A stretch of DNA of 38,050 nt from an uncultured Erysipelotrichaceae bacterium (GTDB lineage: Bacteria; Bacillota_I; Bacilli_A; Erysipelotrichales; Erysipelotrichaceae), in the NCBI GenBank assembly GCA_937893225.1, contig CALBJM010000174.1:1-38050 (forward strand). Direction: 5' to 3'. Shown one piece after another: positions 23,282-30,912 of this stretch. Made by a program: the position numbers and the translations under genes. Under the pieces are notes generated by a model. That model did no database searches, had not been told where the DNA came from, and saw nothing but the letters and a program-made list of their open reading frames with translations. Position 1 is the first letter of the stretch. The number at the start of each line of letters is the position of its first letter.

Positions 23282-23839
23282 TTAAAGTCGTGTCATGCGA
23301 TTTGATTTATGTTTCTTTTCGTTTAAACGCATTAATTTTGTTTTGATCTTCTTTAAAAATTTACGACTGACAGCAACGTTTTCATGATCCATTAAGTCTG
23401 ACAACAAACTATCAAGTTCATACTCAATATAATCTTTTCGTAAAGCATAACCACCAATACAACGTGCAACTGGTTTGATTACATTCTTTTCGTAAACATG
23501 AATATTCCCTACAGTTCGTTTAGTCATATCTTTCACATCTTCAACACTGAACCAACGATCAGGTTTATTTCTTTTTGATAAAACAAAAGACCATGTGCTT
23601 GTTTTATTGTTCATACGAACAACACACATTCCGATCTTTTCAATATCAACGCAACCATTCTCATAAATGTCATGGCCGTAGGAATCACACATTCCAGTAT
23701 TTTTCTCAATGATGATAAAGTTTTTTTCTGTTGAATCAGTATCATCCGTCAACCAATCATATTTATCTTCAATTTTATCAAAAGACCAATATTCTCGATT
23801 GCGTTTATCCCAAACTCGAAACTTAATTCTCTTCTTCAT
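23282..23839 (-). CDS. YopX-like phage protein
   Basis: The 185-aa protein shows YopX-family landmarks: FRVWDKRNREYWSF at the start, NTGMCDSYGHDIYENGCV in the middle (the family's T-G-x-x-D-x-x-G-x-x-I-Y-E-x-D-x-V) and VGNIHVYEK. The last 55 residues are an added basic helical tail (KKIKTKLMRLNEKKHKSNR). YopX-like proteins are widespread in phages; their function is not established. The ATG lies 17 bases inside the preceding gene. Confidence 0.75.
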   Translation of the reverse strand: MKKRIKFRVWDKRNREYWSFDKIEDKYDWLTDDTDSTEKNFIIIEKNTGMCDSYGHDIYENGCVDIEKIGMCVVRMNNKTSTWSFVLSKRNKPDRWFSVEDVKDMTKRTVGNIHVYEKNVIKPVARCIGGYALRKDYIEYELDSLLSDLMDHENVAVSRKFLKKIKTKLMRLNEKKHKSNRMTRL

Positions 23840-24182
23840 CTTCTACTATTTCACCTTCATCATTATAGTACGCATCAACGTGCTCTTTTACTTCTTCTTC
23901 GCTAAAGTTACCGAACCAATCAAAATCTTGATGATTATCAACATAACCGTTACTAACATAAAAATTATGTACTTCAATTTCTTTTGTAAAACCTTTATCA
24001 TCAAGCTGCTCTATGAATCCATAAAGATTAATTGTATCACCACATTCTTCAATATAACTTTTAGCTTCATCTTGAATATTAAAATCTTTCAAAACTACAC
24101 GCTTAATGAATACAAAATAATCCTCATATTCACCTTCTGCCAGCTCAAGAAGCTCTCCGGCTTTTAAATTATAATTTTCCAT
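23823..24182 (-). CDS. Small acidic protein, paralogue of the protein at 32327 (119 aa)
   Basis: Residues 8-75 (KAGELLELAEGE, VVLKDFN, LYGFIEQLDDKGFTK) match AGELIELNE, VVKDFN, FYGFVEYLVEQGYVK in the protein at 32327-32686. The C-terminus is strongly acidic (DEGEIVEDEEEN). The family is not known to me. An in-frame TTG at 24188 would add two residues; ATG 24182 is preferred. It is part of the minus-strand run 25673 to 23282 of small genes with short overlaps. Confidence 0.65.
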   Translation of the reverse strand: MENYNLKAGELLELAEGEYEDYFVFIKRVVLKDFNIQDEAKSYIEECGDTINLYGFIEQLDDKGFTKEIEVHNFYVSNGYVDNHQDFDWFGNFSEEEVKEHVDAYYNDEGEIVEDEEEN

Positions 24183-24184
24183 AA

Positions 24185-24628
24185 TCAAATAGACTCCAAA
24201 ACAACTTCACCACATTCTTTTAAAACAATATATCGTGTTTTTGTGTATTCATCAGTAATGAAACGCAACTCTTCGAATGCAATATGTGACCTCTTAAAAC
24301 AATCTTCATGGGCATAATATGCACGTCTTCCTTTAGTATAAACTTGTACCCAAATAGAATTAATACTTGTTTGACATTTTGGCATATCCCAAATTTGAAC
24401 AAACGTATTTTTGCCGTTGCAACAACGACCACCAGAATTTTGTTTTAAACATTCAACAATATATGTATAGCAATGACTTTGAATCACCTTAAGAATCTTC
24501 TTAAAGTGTTCATTAGTACTATCTAAAAAGTATTGTTCAGATGAACTTTGATATTGTATTAAACGGTTGACTACAACTTTGTTTGAACACAATGATGCTG
24601 TCCACTCGTTCGGCATTAACAATCGCAT
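24185..24628 (-). CDS. Small protein ending in the GEVxLExI motif (147 aa)
   Basis: Unknown function. It contains a cysteine-bearing stretch (SGGRCCNGKNTF, MPKCQTSI, AHEDCFKRSH) that could bind zinc, and ends in YIVLKECGEVVLESI. That C-terminus is shared with eight other small proteins in the window, although this one is separated from the cluster at 27800-35054. Its ATG overlaps the upstream stop (TAATG). Confidence 0.65.
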   Translation of the reverse strand: MRLLMPNEWTASLCSNKVVVNRLIQYQSSSEQYFLDSTNEHFKKILKVIQSHCYTYIVECLKQNSGGRCCNGKNTFVQIWDMPKCQTSINSIWVQVYTKGRRAYYAHEDCFKRSHIAFEELRFITDEYTKTRYIVLKECGEVVLESI

Positions 24629-24969
24629 TAATCTTTATCTTTATCTTTAGAAGTCATATTTACATAACGTTGCCGCTGTTTCTCTAAAATTTCTTTTTTA
24701 TGACTTTGATAATACTCTTTTGCTCGCTGATTTGATTTTGCACGATTTTCTGGAACAGAAATATACTTTTTATAACTCTGATGACTTTTTTCTTTGTCTT
24801 TAGCGATCTGTTCTTCAGTACGGTTCTGCCGACGCTTTTTCAAATATTCGTAAAAACGTTTTCTATATTCTGCTTTCTTTTCTTCAGGCATATTTTTATA
24901 ATAGTTTTTACGATACTCTTTAGCACGTTCTTTTCTTTCTTCAGGTGTATATTTAGCTTTTCTTCCCAT
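24628..24969 (-). CDS. Highly basic, repetitive helical protein (113 aa)
   Basis: The protein is dominated by Lys, Arg, Glu and Tyr, with repeats of the type EERKERAKEYRKNYYK, EEKKAEYRKRFYEYLKK and NQRAKEYYQSHKKE. It is predicted fully helical and strongly positively charged, so RNA or DNA binding is plausible. The pattern resembles the short basic repeats seen in many phage proteins of unknown role. It closes with KDKDKD. It sits between a two-helix membrane protein and a GEVxLExI protein in a coupled series. Confidence 0.65.
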   Translation of the reverse strand: MGRKAKYTPEERKERAKEYRKNYYKNMPEEKKAEYRKRFYEYLKKRRQNRTEEQIAKDKEKSHQSYKKYISVPENRAKSNQRAKEYYQSHKKEILEKQRQRYVNMTSKDKDKD

Positions 24970-24989
24970 TAGTACATTCCTTCTAAACT

Positions 24990-25196
24990 TTATTGCTTAT
25001 CAACAATTTCATATTCTTCAGCAACAATATCACCAAACAAATATAAAATCACAGATAAAGTGTTAAACAACATATAAATTTGAAAAATGAAAATGCTTTC
25101 TTCTGATTCATCAAAAACCTGTGACAACACAACCAATGAAGTTACTACTGTAAACATCAATTGAAATTTTGATAAATTTAAAATAAACATCTTCAT
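24990..25196 (-). CDS. Small membrane protein with two segments (68 aa)
   Basis: Residues about 11-27 (FQLMFTVVTSLVVLSQV) and 36-57 (IFIFQIYMLFNTLSVILYLF) are hydrophobic enough to cross the membrane, joined by an acidic loop (DESEES) and followed by an acidic tail. Two-segment proteins of this size can be holins or superinfection-exclusion proteins, but no lysis enzyme is nearby and I make no call. Confidence 0.6.
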   Translation of the reverse strand: MKMFILNLSKFQLMFTVVTSLVVLSQVFDESEESIFIFQIYMLFNTLSVILYLFGDIVAEEYEIVDKQ

Positions 25197-25205
25197 GATT
25201 ATTTG

Positions 25206-25673
25206 CTACCACCATAACATGAAATAATGACTTCCAAACCACTCTCCAAAAGCTTTACTTAAAGCATTTTGAAGAATTTCTTGTTTCCAAATATAATTAC
25301 TTTCACCTTCGTCATAAATCTTTTCATATTCACCACATTTTATATGAAGTGGTGCTTTATTTAGCCAATAACGCCAGTCACCTTGATAATATTTGTCAAT
25401 CATTTCTTCATTAAACAATGAATCAATTTCTTCTTTTGTGATTGCCAAATCTTTTCTTGTTGATGTTGCTTTATACAAGAATTCAAGCCATTTAATTTTT
25501 TCATTAATATCTGAAATGAAATCATCAAATGTTTTATATTCTTGATCCGGCCAACCATTTGTATAATCACGATAACATTTTAACCTTGGCAACAACCAGG
25601 CATAAAACGCAGTATCAATTGACCATGAATCTCGATAAATTTTTGCTTTATATTTTTTATTAATTTTACTCAT
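25206..25673 (-). CDS. Trp/Tyr-rich protein of unknown function (155 aa)
   Basis: The sequence is helical and rich in aromatic residues (DSWSIDTAFYAWLLPRLKCY, NGWPDQEYKTFDDF, YYQGDWRYWLNKAPLH, GEWFGSHYFMLWW). I recognise no family with confidence. An in-frame TTG further up would add eleven residues, but ATG 25673 has GAAAGGAAAC in front. It is the first gene of the minus-strand run and has a well-formed host-type promoter. Confidence 0.65.
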   Translation of the reverse strand: MSKINKKYKAKIYRDSWSIDTAFYAWLLPRLKCYRDYTNGWPDQEYKTFDDFISDINEKIKWLEFLYKATSTRKDLAITKEEIDSLFNEEMIDKYYQGDWRYWLNKAPLHIKCGEYEKIYDEGESNYIWKQEILQNALSKAFGEWFGSHYFMLWW

Positions 25674-25694
25674 AAGTTTCCTTTCATTAAATAA

Positions 25695-25723
25695 ACAATA
25701 AAGCAAAACGGTTGAATTGTCAA
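25695..25723 (-). promoter_or_regulatory. Sigma70-like promoter of the 25673-23282 gene run
   Basis: On the minus strand, TTGACA (25723-25718), 17 bases, TATTGT (25700-25695). It overlaps the region from which the divergent 83-aa gene is read. Confidence 0.75.
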
Positions 25724-25733
25724 GTTTAAATTA

Positions 25734-25743
25734 GTTCTTATAT
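25734..25743 (+). promoter_or_regulatory. GTTCT-type candidate promoter
   Basis: GTTCTTATAT lies 32 bases before the ATG at 25766. A weaker alternative is TTGTCA at 25717 with TATCTA 18 bases later, overlapping the divergent promoter. Confidence 0.4.
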
Positions 25744-25765
25744 CTATAAAGTTTCAAGGTGACAT

Positions 25766-26017
25766 ATGAAACAATACATAAAAAACATTTTGATATCAAT
25801 TAGTCAATTACTAAACAGCATTCTGTTTGGTTACCCTGATGAAACATTTGCTGCCCGTAGCTACAGAAAAGCATATGAAGGCAAACTATTTTTTATAGTG
25901 ACATGTTTTATTATTGATATCTCTTTTGCCATCTTTACAGGTTATCGTAATCATTGTCAAAAGGCTCATGAAGAAGAAGTTTTAAACAAACAGACTTCAA
26001 GCGATTATGATGTTTAG
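25766..26017 (+). CDS. Conserved phage small membrane protein (83 aa)
   Basis: The segment ISQLLNSILFGYPDETFAAR-SYR belongs to a small phage/prophage protein group I recall, with L-N-x-x-x-G-x-P-D-E-T-x-S/A-x-R followed by one membrane segment and a short HC-x-x-A-x-E region. Here these are residues 12-33, a membrane stretch at 41-60 (LFFIVTCFIIDISFAIFTGY) and HCQKAHEEEV. Its function is not established. AAGGTG precedes the ATG. Its stop overlaps the end of the convergent 113-aa gene by four bases. Confidence 0.6.
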   Translation: MKQYIKNILISISQLLNSILFGYPDETFAARSYRKAYEGKLFFIVTCFIIDISFAIFTGYRNHCQKAHEEEVLNKQTSSDYDV

Positions 26018-26355
26018 TGGACGGCAAATTTCATCTTTTCCAACTCCTTAACCAATTTAACGCAATCATCTTTATTGCTACATTTTGTTACTATCATAAT
26101 GCCTTCACGATCTAACAACCGTTTAATCCACTTAACACCTTCTTCTGACAATCTGTCAAACTGGTAATCCCACAAACTGATATAATCTTTATAACGGTTG
26201 TTGTTTGTAATTACAGCATCAGAATCAACACGCTCGATAAAAAAGAATTCATTTTTATCAATATCACAACACACTGTAAATACTTTCAGATTATCATCTG
26301 ACAATAATCTTTCTTGCATTTTTGTGTATGTAGCATTCATTAAACAATTAGTCAT
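26014..26355 (-). CDS. Small protein of unknown function (113 aa)
   Basis: Mixed alpha/beta protein (KVFTVCCDIDKNEFFFIERV, then EGVKWIKRLLDREGIMIVTK), possibly a small ferredoxin-like fold, but no known motif. ATG 26355 is preceded by AGGTAGGTGAC. It has its own promoter of the host type and is a single-gene unit. Confidence 0.6.
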   Translation of the reverse strand: MTNCLMNATYTKMQERLLSDDNLKVFTVCCDIDKNEFFFIERVDSDAVITNNNRYKDYISLWDYQFDRLSEEGVKWIKRLLDREGIMIVTKCSNKDDCVKLVKELEKMKFAVH

Positions 26356-26382
26356 TTGTCACCTACCTATTTATTTAAAATA

Positions 26383-26411
26383 AATATACACTAGATGCAA
26401 AGAGTTGTCAA
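26383..26411 (-). promoter_or_regulatory. Sigma70-like promoter for the 113-aa gene
   Basis: On the minus strand, TTGACA (26411-26406), 17 bases, TATATT (26388-26383). The start point falls just after the terminator of the SPFH gene. Confidence 0.8.
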
Positions 26412-26412
26412 T

Positions 26413-26443
26413 TAAAAAGAGGCAATGTTTTAGCATTGCCTCT
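26413..26443 (-). terminator. Intrinsic terminator after the SPFH gene
   Basis: AGAGGCAATG / CATTGCCTCT, a perfect 10-base-pair stem with a six-base loop, followed on the minus strand by TTTTTAATT. Confidence 0.9.
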
Positions 26444-26452
26444 ATTATTTCT

Positions 26453-27601
26453 TTATTTATTCAAACTATTTGACAGTTCGTACAATGCTTTCAAACCTAC
26501 AGCATCAAAAGGGTTTGTTGAACCTGTTCCTGAACTACCACCTGAAATGATCATATGTTCTGGGAACTTCACACTAGCCAATGCTTTAGCAATCCCAATG
26601 CGTGTTTCTTTTTCAATTGTAGCCTTTTCTAAAGGTGTCAACCCTGCTTGCACTTTCAATTTGTTTGCATATGCTTCAGCTTCACCTTCTTGTTTAACTT
26701 TCATTGCTTCGTATTTAGCCTGTTCAGCGGCAAGTTTAGCAACTTCAGCACGTTTCTGTGCTTCAACAACTTCAGTCATTTTCTGTACTTCTGCATTAGC
26801 ACGTGCTTCAGCAATTCTTGCTTTACCTTGAGCTTCAGCTGTCAAAGCATCCTGTTTAGCACGTTCAGCATTAGCAGTACTGACAACTTTCAATTGTTCT
26901 GCTTCTTTCTTTTTCGAAATCAAATCATTAATTTTCGAATCGTAGCCAAAATCGTTTACAACAAACTGAAGAATTTCAATCCCATAATGCTTCAGCAATG
27001 ACTGTTTCTGAACGATAGGGTTTCCTTCATTATCATAAACAATGTTAATGATGCGCTGTTTGAATTTTGTTCCATTTTCATCAGTCGAATCGACAACTTT
27101 TGTAGACGTTTTGAAAATACCGTTTTCCAACTGTTTCTTCGCCGCATCTGAAAATTCAGCACGTCTTGCAGAATATGAATCTTCAGCAACCATCAACGTA
27201 GCGGCCTGTGATAAAGCTTCAGCTACATTCTTGCGAATCAAATCTTCTTCAACATTCTTGAATGAACCGTAGTCACGATGTAATTCCATCTGCAATTTTT
27301 CTAACATTGGCAATTTGTATTTGACGGTACCTTTCACACTAGCAACAGATCCATCATTAAAACGCACAGTCATTCCTGAATCCTCAAAATCAAGGTCTTC
27401 AGAAACAGGGTATGTAGTGATTTGCCCGAACCCTTGCCAATACAAACCTGGCGCTGTACGAACAGTAACATTACCAGTAACGGCCGCCTGTTTAATTTGG
27501 TAGTTTCCGAAACTGTTTGTTTCAAACAGACCACCAGCCAAACAAACAAAAAGCACCAAACAAATTGCAATCGTCACGATTGTCAAACTTTTAAACGACA
27601 T
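26453..27601 (-). CDS. SPFH (prohibitin/stomatin/flotillin-type) membrane protein
   Basis: The 382-aa protein has one N-terminal membrane segment (residues 6-25, LTIVTIAICLVLFVCLAGGL), then an SPFH core (GLYWQGFGQITTYPV, FNDGSVASVKGTVKYKL, EDLIRKNVAEALSQ), a long Ala/Glu/Lys coiled coil (about residues 225-325, AEQLKVVSTANAERAKQDA onward) and a C-terminal tail. SPFH proteins oligomerise into membrane rings and can shield or regulate proteases. Phage versions are known in large phages, with unsettled roles. A 38-aa membrane protein lies just upstream under a shared promoter, and a strong terminator ends the unit. Confidence 0.85.
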   Translation of the reverse strand: MSFKSLTIVTIAICLVLFVCLAGGLFETNSFGNYQIKQAAVTGNVTVRTAPGLYWQGFGQITTYPVSEDLDFEDSGMTVRFNDGSVASVKGTVKYKLPMLEKLQMELHRDYGSFKNVEEDLIRKNVAEALSQAATLMVAEDSYSARRAEFSDAAKKQLENGIFKTSTKVVDSTDENGTKFKQRIINIVYDNEGNPIVQKQSLLKHYGIEILQFVVNDFGYDSKINDLISKKKEAEQLKVVSTANAERAKQDALTAEAQGKARIAEARANAEVQKMTEVVEAQKRAEVAKLAAEQAKYEAMKVKQEGEAEAYANKLKVQAGLTPLEKATIEKETRIGIAKALASVKFPEHMIISGGSSGTGSTNPFDAVGLKALYELSNSLNK

Positions 27602-27614
27602 TCAAACACCTCAA

Positions 27615-27731
27615 TTAGTTTTTATTTTCACGATCAGCTTTATCAGCCTTTTCAACAACTTTGGACAATTTGATTGCCCAAACAAAACCTAAAACTGCAA
27701 CAACAGTAAATACAACACCTAAACTTAACAA
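27615..27731 (-). CDS. Tiny membrane protein with TTG start (38 aa)
   Basis: The reading frame starts at TTG with AAGGAG seven bases before it, and there is no competing ATG. Residues 2-20 form a membrane segment (LSLGVVFTVVAVLGFVWAI), followed by a charged helix (KLSKVVEKADKADRENKN). It ends 13 bases before the SPFH start, in the same transcript, so it is probably a partner or regulator of the SPFH ring. The good ribosome-binding site, promoter placement and amino-acid pattern support it as a real gene despite its size. Confidence 0.7.
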   Translation of the reverse strand: MLSLGVVFTVVAVLGFVWAIKLSKVVEKADKADRENKN

Positions 27732-27766
27732 AAAATTTCTCCTTGAACTGACTTAGTAGTATGCAA

Positions 27767-27795
27767 AATGTATCACATACAATGTTGTATGTCAA
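27767..27795 (-). promoter_or_regulatory. Sigma70-like promoter of the SPFH unit, with operator-like palindrome
   Basis: On the minus strand, TTGACA (27795-27790), 17 bases, TACATT (27772-27767). An inverted repeat ACATACAA-TG-TTGTATGT (27775-27792) fills the spacer and runs three bases into the -35 box, the place where a repressor dimer would block polymerase. Confidence 0.75.
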
Positions 27796-27799
27796 TAGA

Positions 27800-28141
27800 T
27801 TAAATAACATCTAGCACAACTTTTCCAACATCCTTTCTTTTTATTAATATGGACAACCCATGTGTTTCTAAAAACAAATCATCTTTTTCAAATGTTTTAG
27901 AAAATTGTTTTAAATCTTCTCTTGTCACTCGAACTATAATGTAGCCAGATGCATTCGTAGCTCTTTCTTTATCTAAATAAATAGCACCTGCGACAACATA
28001 CTCATTATTTTCTTTATCAAGTGAAAATGTATGACATGTTTTGACGTAATATTCGTTATCATATAGATTAAATGTTGACTCTTTTTCATTTAAAATTTGA
28101 TAAATCAGTTCAAGCTTTTTATTCTTGGTATTTACCACCAT
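27800..28141 (-). CDS. Small protein ending in the GxVxLxxI motif (113 aa)
   Basis: The protein is beta-rich (TFNLYDNEYYVKTCHTFSL, GYIIVRVTREDL) and ends in LIKRKDVGKVVLDVI. Other proteins with this kind of ending lie at 24185, 29078, 30070, 30528, 30913, 33970, 34320 and 34635. A longer open frame reaches 28174, but ATG 28141 gives a normal short overlap with the metallopeptidase gene. Function unknown. Confidence 0.6.
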   Translation of the reverse strand: MVVNTKNKKLELIYQILNEKESTFNLYDNEYYVKTCHTFSLDKENNEYVVAGAIYLDKERATNASGYIIVRVTREDLKQFSKTFEKDDLFLETHGLSILIKRKDVGKVVLDVI

Positions 28142-28899
28142 TTTACATGCTTTCTTTTGCCTACGGTGACGCAAGGGCCGAGAATCACCACATCTGTTTC
28201 ATCAATATTTTCATTAAACGTTTCTAATAATTCGTTGTTTTCAAAAATTGCTTTGACAGCAACTTGATTGTTGCTAATAAATGTCTTTGCCAAATTAAGA
28301 TAATCTTCACTTAAAGATGAAACGAAGTCATTAAACTCATTTAAATCTTTTATTGTAACATTGTTTCTTTTAGCGTTTTCTAAAACCATAAAGACACAAG
28401 CTTCCAATTCAATTGGTGATGTTTGATAGTTTTTAATATTTTTTTCCATATTTATAAATCGTTTCATTTCTGATACACCATATTCAATTGTTTGCTGAAA
28501 ATGACAAACTTCGTGTGCTAGAATTGTTTGAAATTTTATTGAATTAATGTATTCTATTAAATCTTCTTTATTATTAAGATTTAAATGTTTTAAATTAATG
28601 CACAATTCATACGGATACACTAAAGGATTAAAACTTGCTAAAGTATCATCTTCATCAGTATCAAATTCAAAAATGATATTGATTTTTAACCCTTTAATTG
28701 TCCCTGTCAATTGTTGATTTTTTTGGTTCTGCTTTCCTTCAATAATTTTATCTGAACAATTATTTATAATATGTTTTATTGCATAAACGAACATATTTAA
28801 TAACTTAAAGCAATTATTAAAAGACACAAACTTTAAAGGTCGTGGTGCAAGCATCTCATTCATTAAAATAGATAAATAAATATCATTATAATTTCTCAT
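28132..28899 (-). CDS. Zinc metallopeptidase-like protein (HExxH)
   Basis: The 255-aa protein has the zincin motif ILAHEVCHFQQ (His129, Glu130, His133) and, about 30 residues on, SPIELEA, whose Glu (164 or 166) is a likely third zinc ligand as in gluzincins. The preceding part is beta-rich and may form the substrate cleft. No signal peptide or membrane segment is evident, so it would act in the cytoplasm, perhaps processing a phage or host protein. It ends in HVKWW and overlaps the next gene by about ten bases. AAAGG stands before its ATG inside the upstream 60-aa gene. Confidence 0.72.
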   Translation of the reverse strand: MRNYNDIYLSILMNEMLAPRPLKFVSFNNCFKLLNMFVYAIKHIINNCSDKIIEGKQNQKNQQLTGTIKGLKINIIFEFDTDEDDTLASFNPLVYPYELCINLKHLNLNNKEDLIEYINSIKFQTILAHEVCHFQQTIEYGVSEMKRFINMEKNIKNYQTSPIELEACVFMVLENAKRNNVTIKDLNEFNDFVSSLSEDYLNLAKTFISNNQVAVKAIFENNELLETFNENIDETDVVILGPCVTVGKRKHVKWW

Positions 28900-29068
28900 T
28901 TTTTAACCTTTTAAAGCCAAACAATTCAAAATGGATTCTCAAACACTCTTTCAACTCTTCACGTGCAATATTGTTTAAATGCTCTAGGCTATTCAATTGC
29001 TCAACACGTTTTAAATGTTCTTTTTCCGATTTACTAATTATTTGTTTTTCTGATAATTCAACTATCAT
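28886..29068 (-). CDS. Short helical protein (60 aa)
   Basis: A charged, fully helical sequence (SEKEHLKRVEQLNSLEHL, AREELKECLRIHFELF) that could form a coiled coil. AAAGGTG precedes the ATG, and its stop overlaps the metallopeptidase start by 14 bases, suggesting coupling. It could be a partner of the peptidase; nothing else can be said. Confidence 0.5.
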   Translation of the reverse strand: MIVELSEKQIISKSEKEHLKRVEQLNSLEHLNNIAREELKECLRIHFELFGFKRLKNEKL

Positions 29069-29077
29069 GTAGCACCT

Positions 29078-29386
29078 TTAAATTTCGTTTAAAGCATTTT
29101 CACCAATTTCAATAGGAACTATTTCATCATGAAACTTATTAGTATCCATTTTCTGATACCTAAAATATTTATATAAACGTTCATCAAGATATTTGTTGTT
29201 AATCCAAACAATCGCTTCGACAACATTAAATGACGTACTGTATTTTAATGTAACTTCAATACAAGTATAACCTTTTTTCGTTGATGCATTTGCAGCATCA
29301 ACAGACATAACTTCATAACCATATAAAGGTGTTGCCAATATAAAGTCTTTTACAGATTGCGTCAATTCAGTATCATTGTTTTTCAT
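29078..29386 (-). CDS. Small protein ending in the IGExxLxEI motif (102 aa)
   Basis: Mixed alpha/beta protein with a central beta pair (GYTCIEVTLKYSTSFNVVEA, IVWINNKYL), ending in EIVPIEIGENALNEI, the C-terminal signature of the nine-member set. Function unknown. It has its own host-type promoter overlapping the end of the 208-aa gene upstream. Confidence 0.62.
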   Translation of the reverse strand: MKNNDTELTQSVKDFILATPLYGYEVMSVDAANASTKKGYTCIEVTLKYSTSFNVVEAIVWINNKYLDERLYKYFRYQKMDTNKFHDEIVPIEIGENALNEI

Positions 29387-29411
29387 TTCAACTAAACCTT
29401 TTTATATGAGC

Positions 29412-29440
29412 ATTATATATAAAAACAAGTAATTAGTCAA
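29412..29440 (-). promoter_or_regulatory. Sigma70-like promoter for the 29386-27800 gene run
   Basis: On the minus strand, TTGACT (29440-29435), 17 bases, TATAAT (29417-29412). The -35 box overlaps the last codons of the 208-aa gene. Confidence 0.78.
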
Positions 29441-30059
29441 CAACAATCCAATCATCCGCGAGGATATCTTCAACTTTAGCTAAACTCATTCCATGATTAT
29501 TCACTAACAACAAGCCATTTGGCAACAAACCGAACATAATATTCGGTTTACTTTTTCGATATGCTGATTTTCCTGCTTTCAATTCTATTAACACTCGATC
29601 AAAAGTAACTGAACGATCTACTATTCCATCTTCAAAAGTTTCATCTTCATAAATTGAGCCAACTGTTTTATAAATATGATCTACGTAACTTGAATGGTTT
29701 TCTTCATAAAACTTTTCACACAAGTCTTTACCGTATTTCTTTTCAACAGATGTAATCAAACTATAATCATCAACAATAGTTGTTGTTTCATCAACCCAAT
29801 TTAAAAGAGCCGGAACAATCTTATTTATTATAAAATTTAGATATGAATCATCATCTGTTATATCAGGATCAAAATAACTAAACTCTTCTAGAAAGATTGG
29901 CTTAAGTTTTTCTTTAACTATATTAATAGTTGTTCCTGATTTTTGAAATGATTTAATCTTTTTTAAAACTGTTTCATATAAATCATAATAGTGACCACCA
30001 TTACCTAAATCAAACAATTCTTTTGTTGACTCTTTAACATAAAAATATTCTGTAGACAT
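29433..30059 (-). CDS. Protein of unknown function (208 aa)
   Basis: Not recognised. The first 150 residues are helical and acidic; the last 60 (DRVLIELKAGKSAYRKSK, IMFGLLPNGLLLVNNHGMSL, DDWIVVD) form a small beta domain. It does not carry the IGEVxLExI ending, although it lies among genes that do. The gap to the preceding gene is ten bases, with AAGGAA before the ATG. Confidence 0.6.
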   Translation of the reverse strand: MSTEYFYVKESTKELFDLGNGGHYYDLYETVLKKIKSFQKSGTTINIVKEKLKPIFLEEFSYFDPDITDDDSYLNFIINKIVPALLNWVDETTTIVDDYSLITSVEKKYGKDLCEKFYEENHSSYVDHIYKTVGSIYEDETFEDGIVDRSVTFDRVLIELKAGKSAYRKSKPNIMFGLLPNGLLLVNNHGMSLAKVEDILADDWIVVD

Positions 30060-30069
30060 TTTAATTCCT

Positions 30070-30531
30070 TTAAAAACTATTTAAACAAACTTCTCCAATT
30101 TCAACTTTTTCAACTTTATAAACAAGCTGATTATAAAGTGCGCTAAAACTGATTTTGATTTCACCCTTGAATTGTTTCTGACACCAACTCACAATTACAT
30201 GCTTGAACAACAATTTAAACATAAATCTGTCGAATGAACTTAAATTAGTTGTCAACAATGTATATTTGTTTATTTGTAAAACATTTGACAACCTATTATA
30301 AAAATCGCTTATTGATGAATATAAAACATTTTCTCTTGATAGATTTGAACAACTAATTTGCACTTTATTTACAATGACATAATTTGTACAATGTTTCCAA
30401 CTAAAATCAATTACACAAATAGGTAATATAGGTAGCAGTAATGCAAAAGGTTGCCATCCATCTCTGTAAAACAACATTGCGATAGAAGGTAAAATATAAA
30501 TTACTGTATATACAACTTTTAAAATCATCAA
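30070..30531 (-). CDS. Two-segment membrane protein ending in IGEVxLxxF (153 aa)
   Basis: Two hydrophobic segments at about residues 4-22 (LKVVYTVIYILPSIAMLFY) and 28-42 (FALLLPILPICVIDF) are followed by a soluble domain of 110 residues that ends in KVEKVEIGEVCLNSF. The membrane anchor is unusual among the nine proteins with this C-terminus, implying the common motif works next to the membrane as well as in soluble proteins. Its ATG overlaps the upstream stop (ATGA). Confidence 0.62.
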   Translation of the reverse strand: MMILKVVYTVIYILPSIAMLFYRDGWQPFALLLPILPICVIDFSWKHCTNYVIVNKVQISCSNLSRENVLYSSISDFYNRLSNVLQINKYTLLTTNLSSFDRFMFKLLFKHVIVSWCQKQFKGEIKISFSALYNQLVYKVEKVEIGEVCLNSF

Positions 30532-30911
30532 ATTTCTTCTAACACTTTAGCGCCGATACCATCATCTGAAACAAAACAGCACAAACAATCAAATACAAAT
30601 TCATAATTGTACTTTAATTTTGATGCATTATTAAACAACGCATCTTTTTTTATAAACATTGAAAAAGCTTTTTCAATGTTATGTTTGTCTTTTCCATACA
30701 ATGTAATCTCATAACAATCTTTAAACTGTGGAAGTGATTGAAACTGTTCCATTTGATGCTTTATCCACTCATCAAAATTAAAATCATCTTTTAGTTTTAA
30801 AAAATTTATCGCCTTTTCCTTGTGTGAAAAAGGATCGGTATACTTTATTGCAGTTCCTAAAAATTTATTCATGATTTTATTAAAATTTATTCTAGCTGTT
30901 TCAATATTCAT
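30528..30911 (-). CDS. Small protein ending in IGAKVLEEI (127 aa)
   Basis: Helical N-terminal half (INFNKIMNKFLGTAIKYT, FDEWIKHQMEQFQSLP) and a beta-rich C-terminal half (YEITLYGKDKH, YNYEFVFDCLCCF), ending in DDGIGAKVLEEI. A longer frame begins at 30938, but ATG 30911, one base after the upstream TGA, is preferred. Function unknown; member of the nine-protein C-terminal motif set. Confidence 0.6.
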   Translation of the reverse strand: MNIETARINFNKIMNKFLGTAIKYTDPFSHKEKAINFLKLKDDFNFDEWIKHQMEQFQSLPQFKDCYEITLYGKDKHNIEKAFSMFIKKDALFNNASKLKYNYEFVFDCLCCFVSDDGIGAKVLEEI

Positions 30912-30912
30912 T

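Noticed and set aside
26436..26831. A long plus-strand frame antisense to the SPFH gene, rich in Ala, Cys and Ser
   Set aside because: It is a shadow of the Ala/Glu/Lys coiled-coil codons on the minus strand, covers the SPFH terminator region, and lacks a promoter or binding site.
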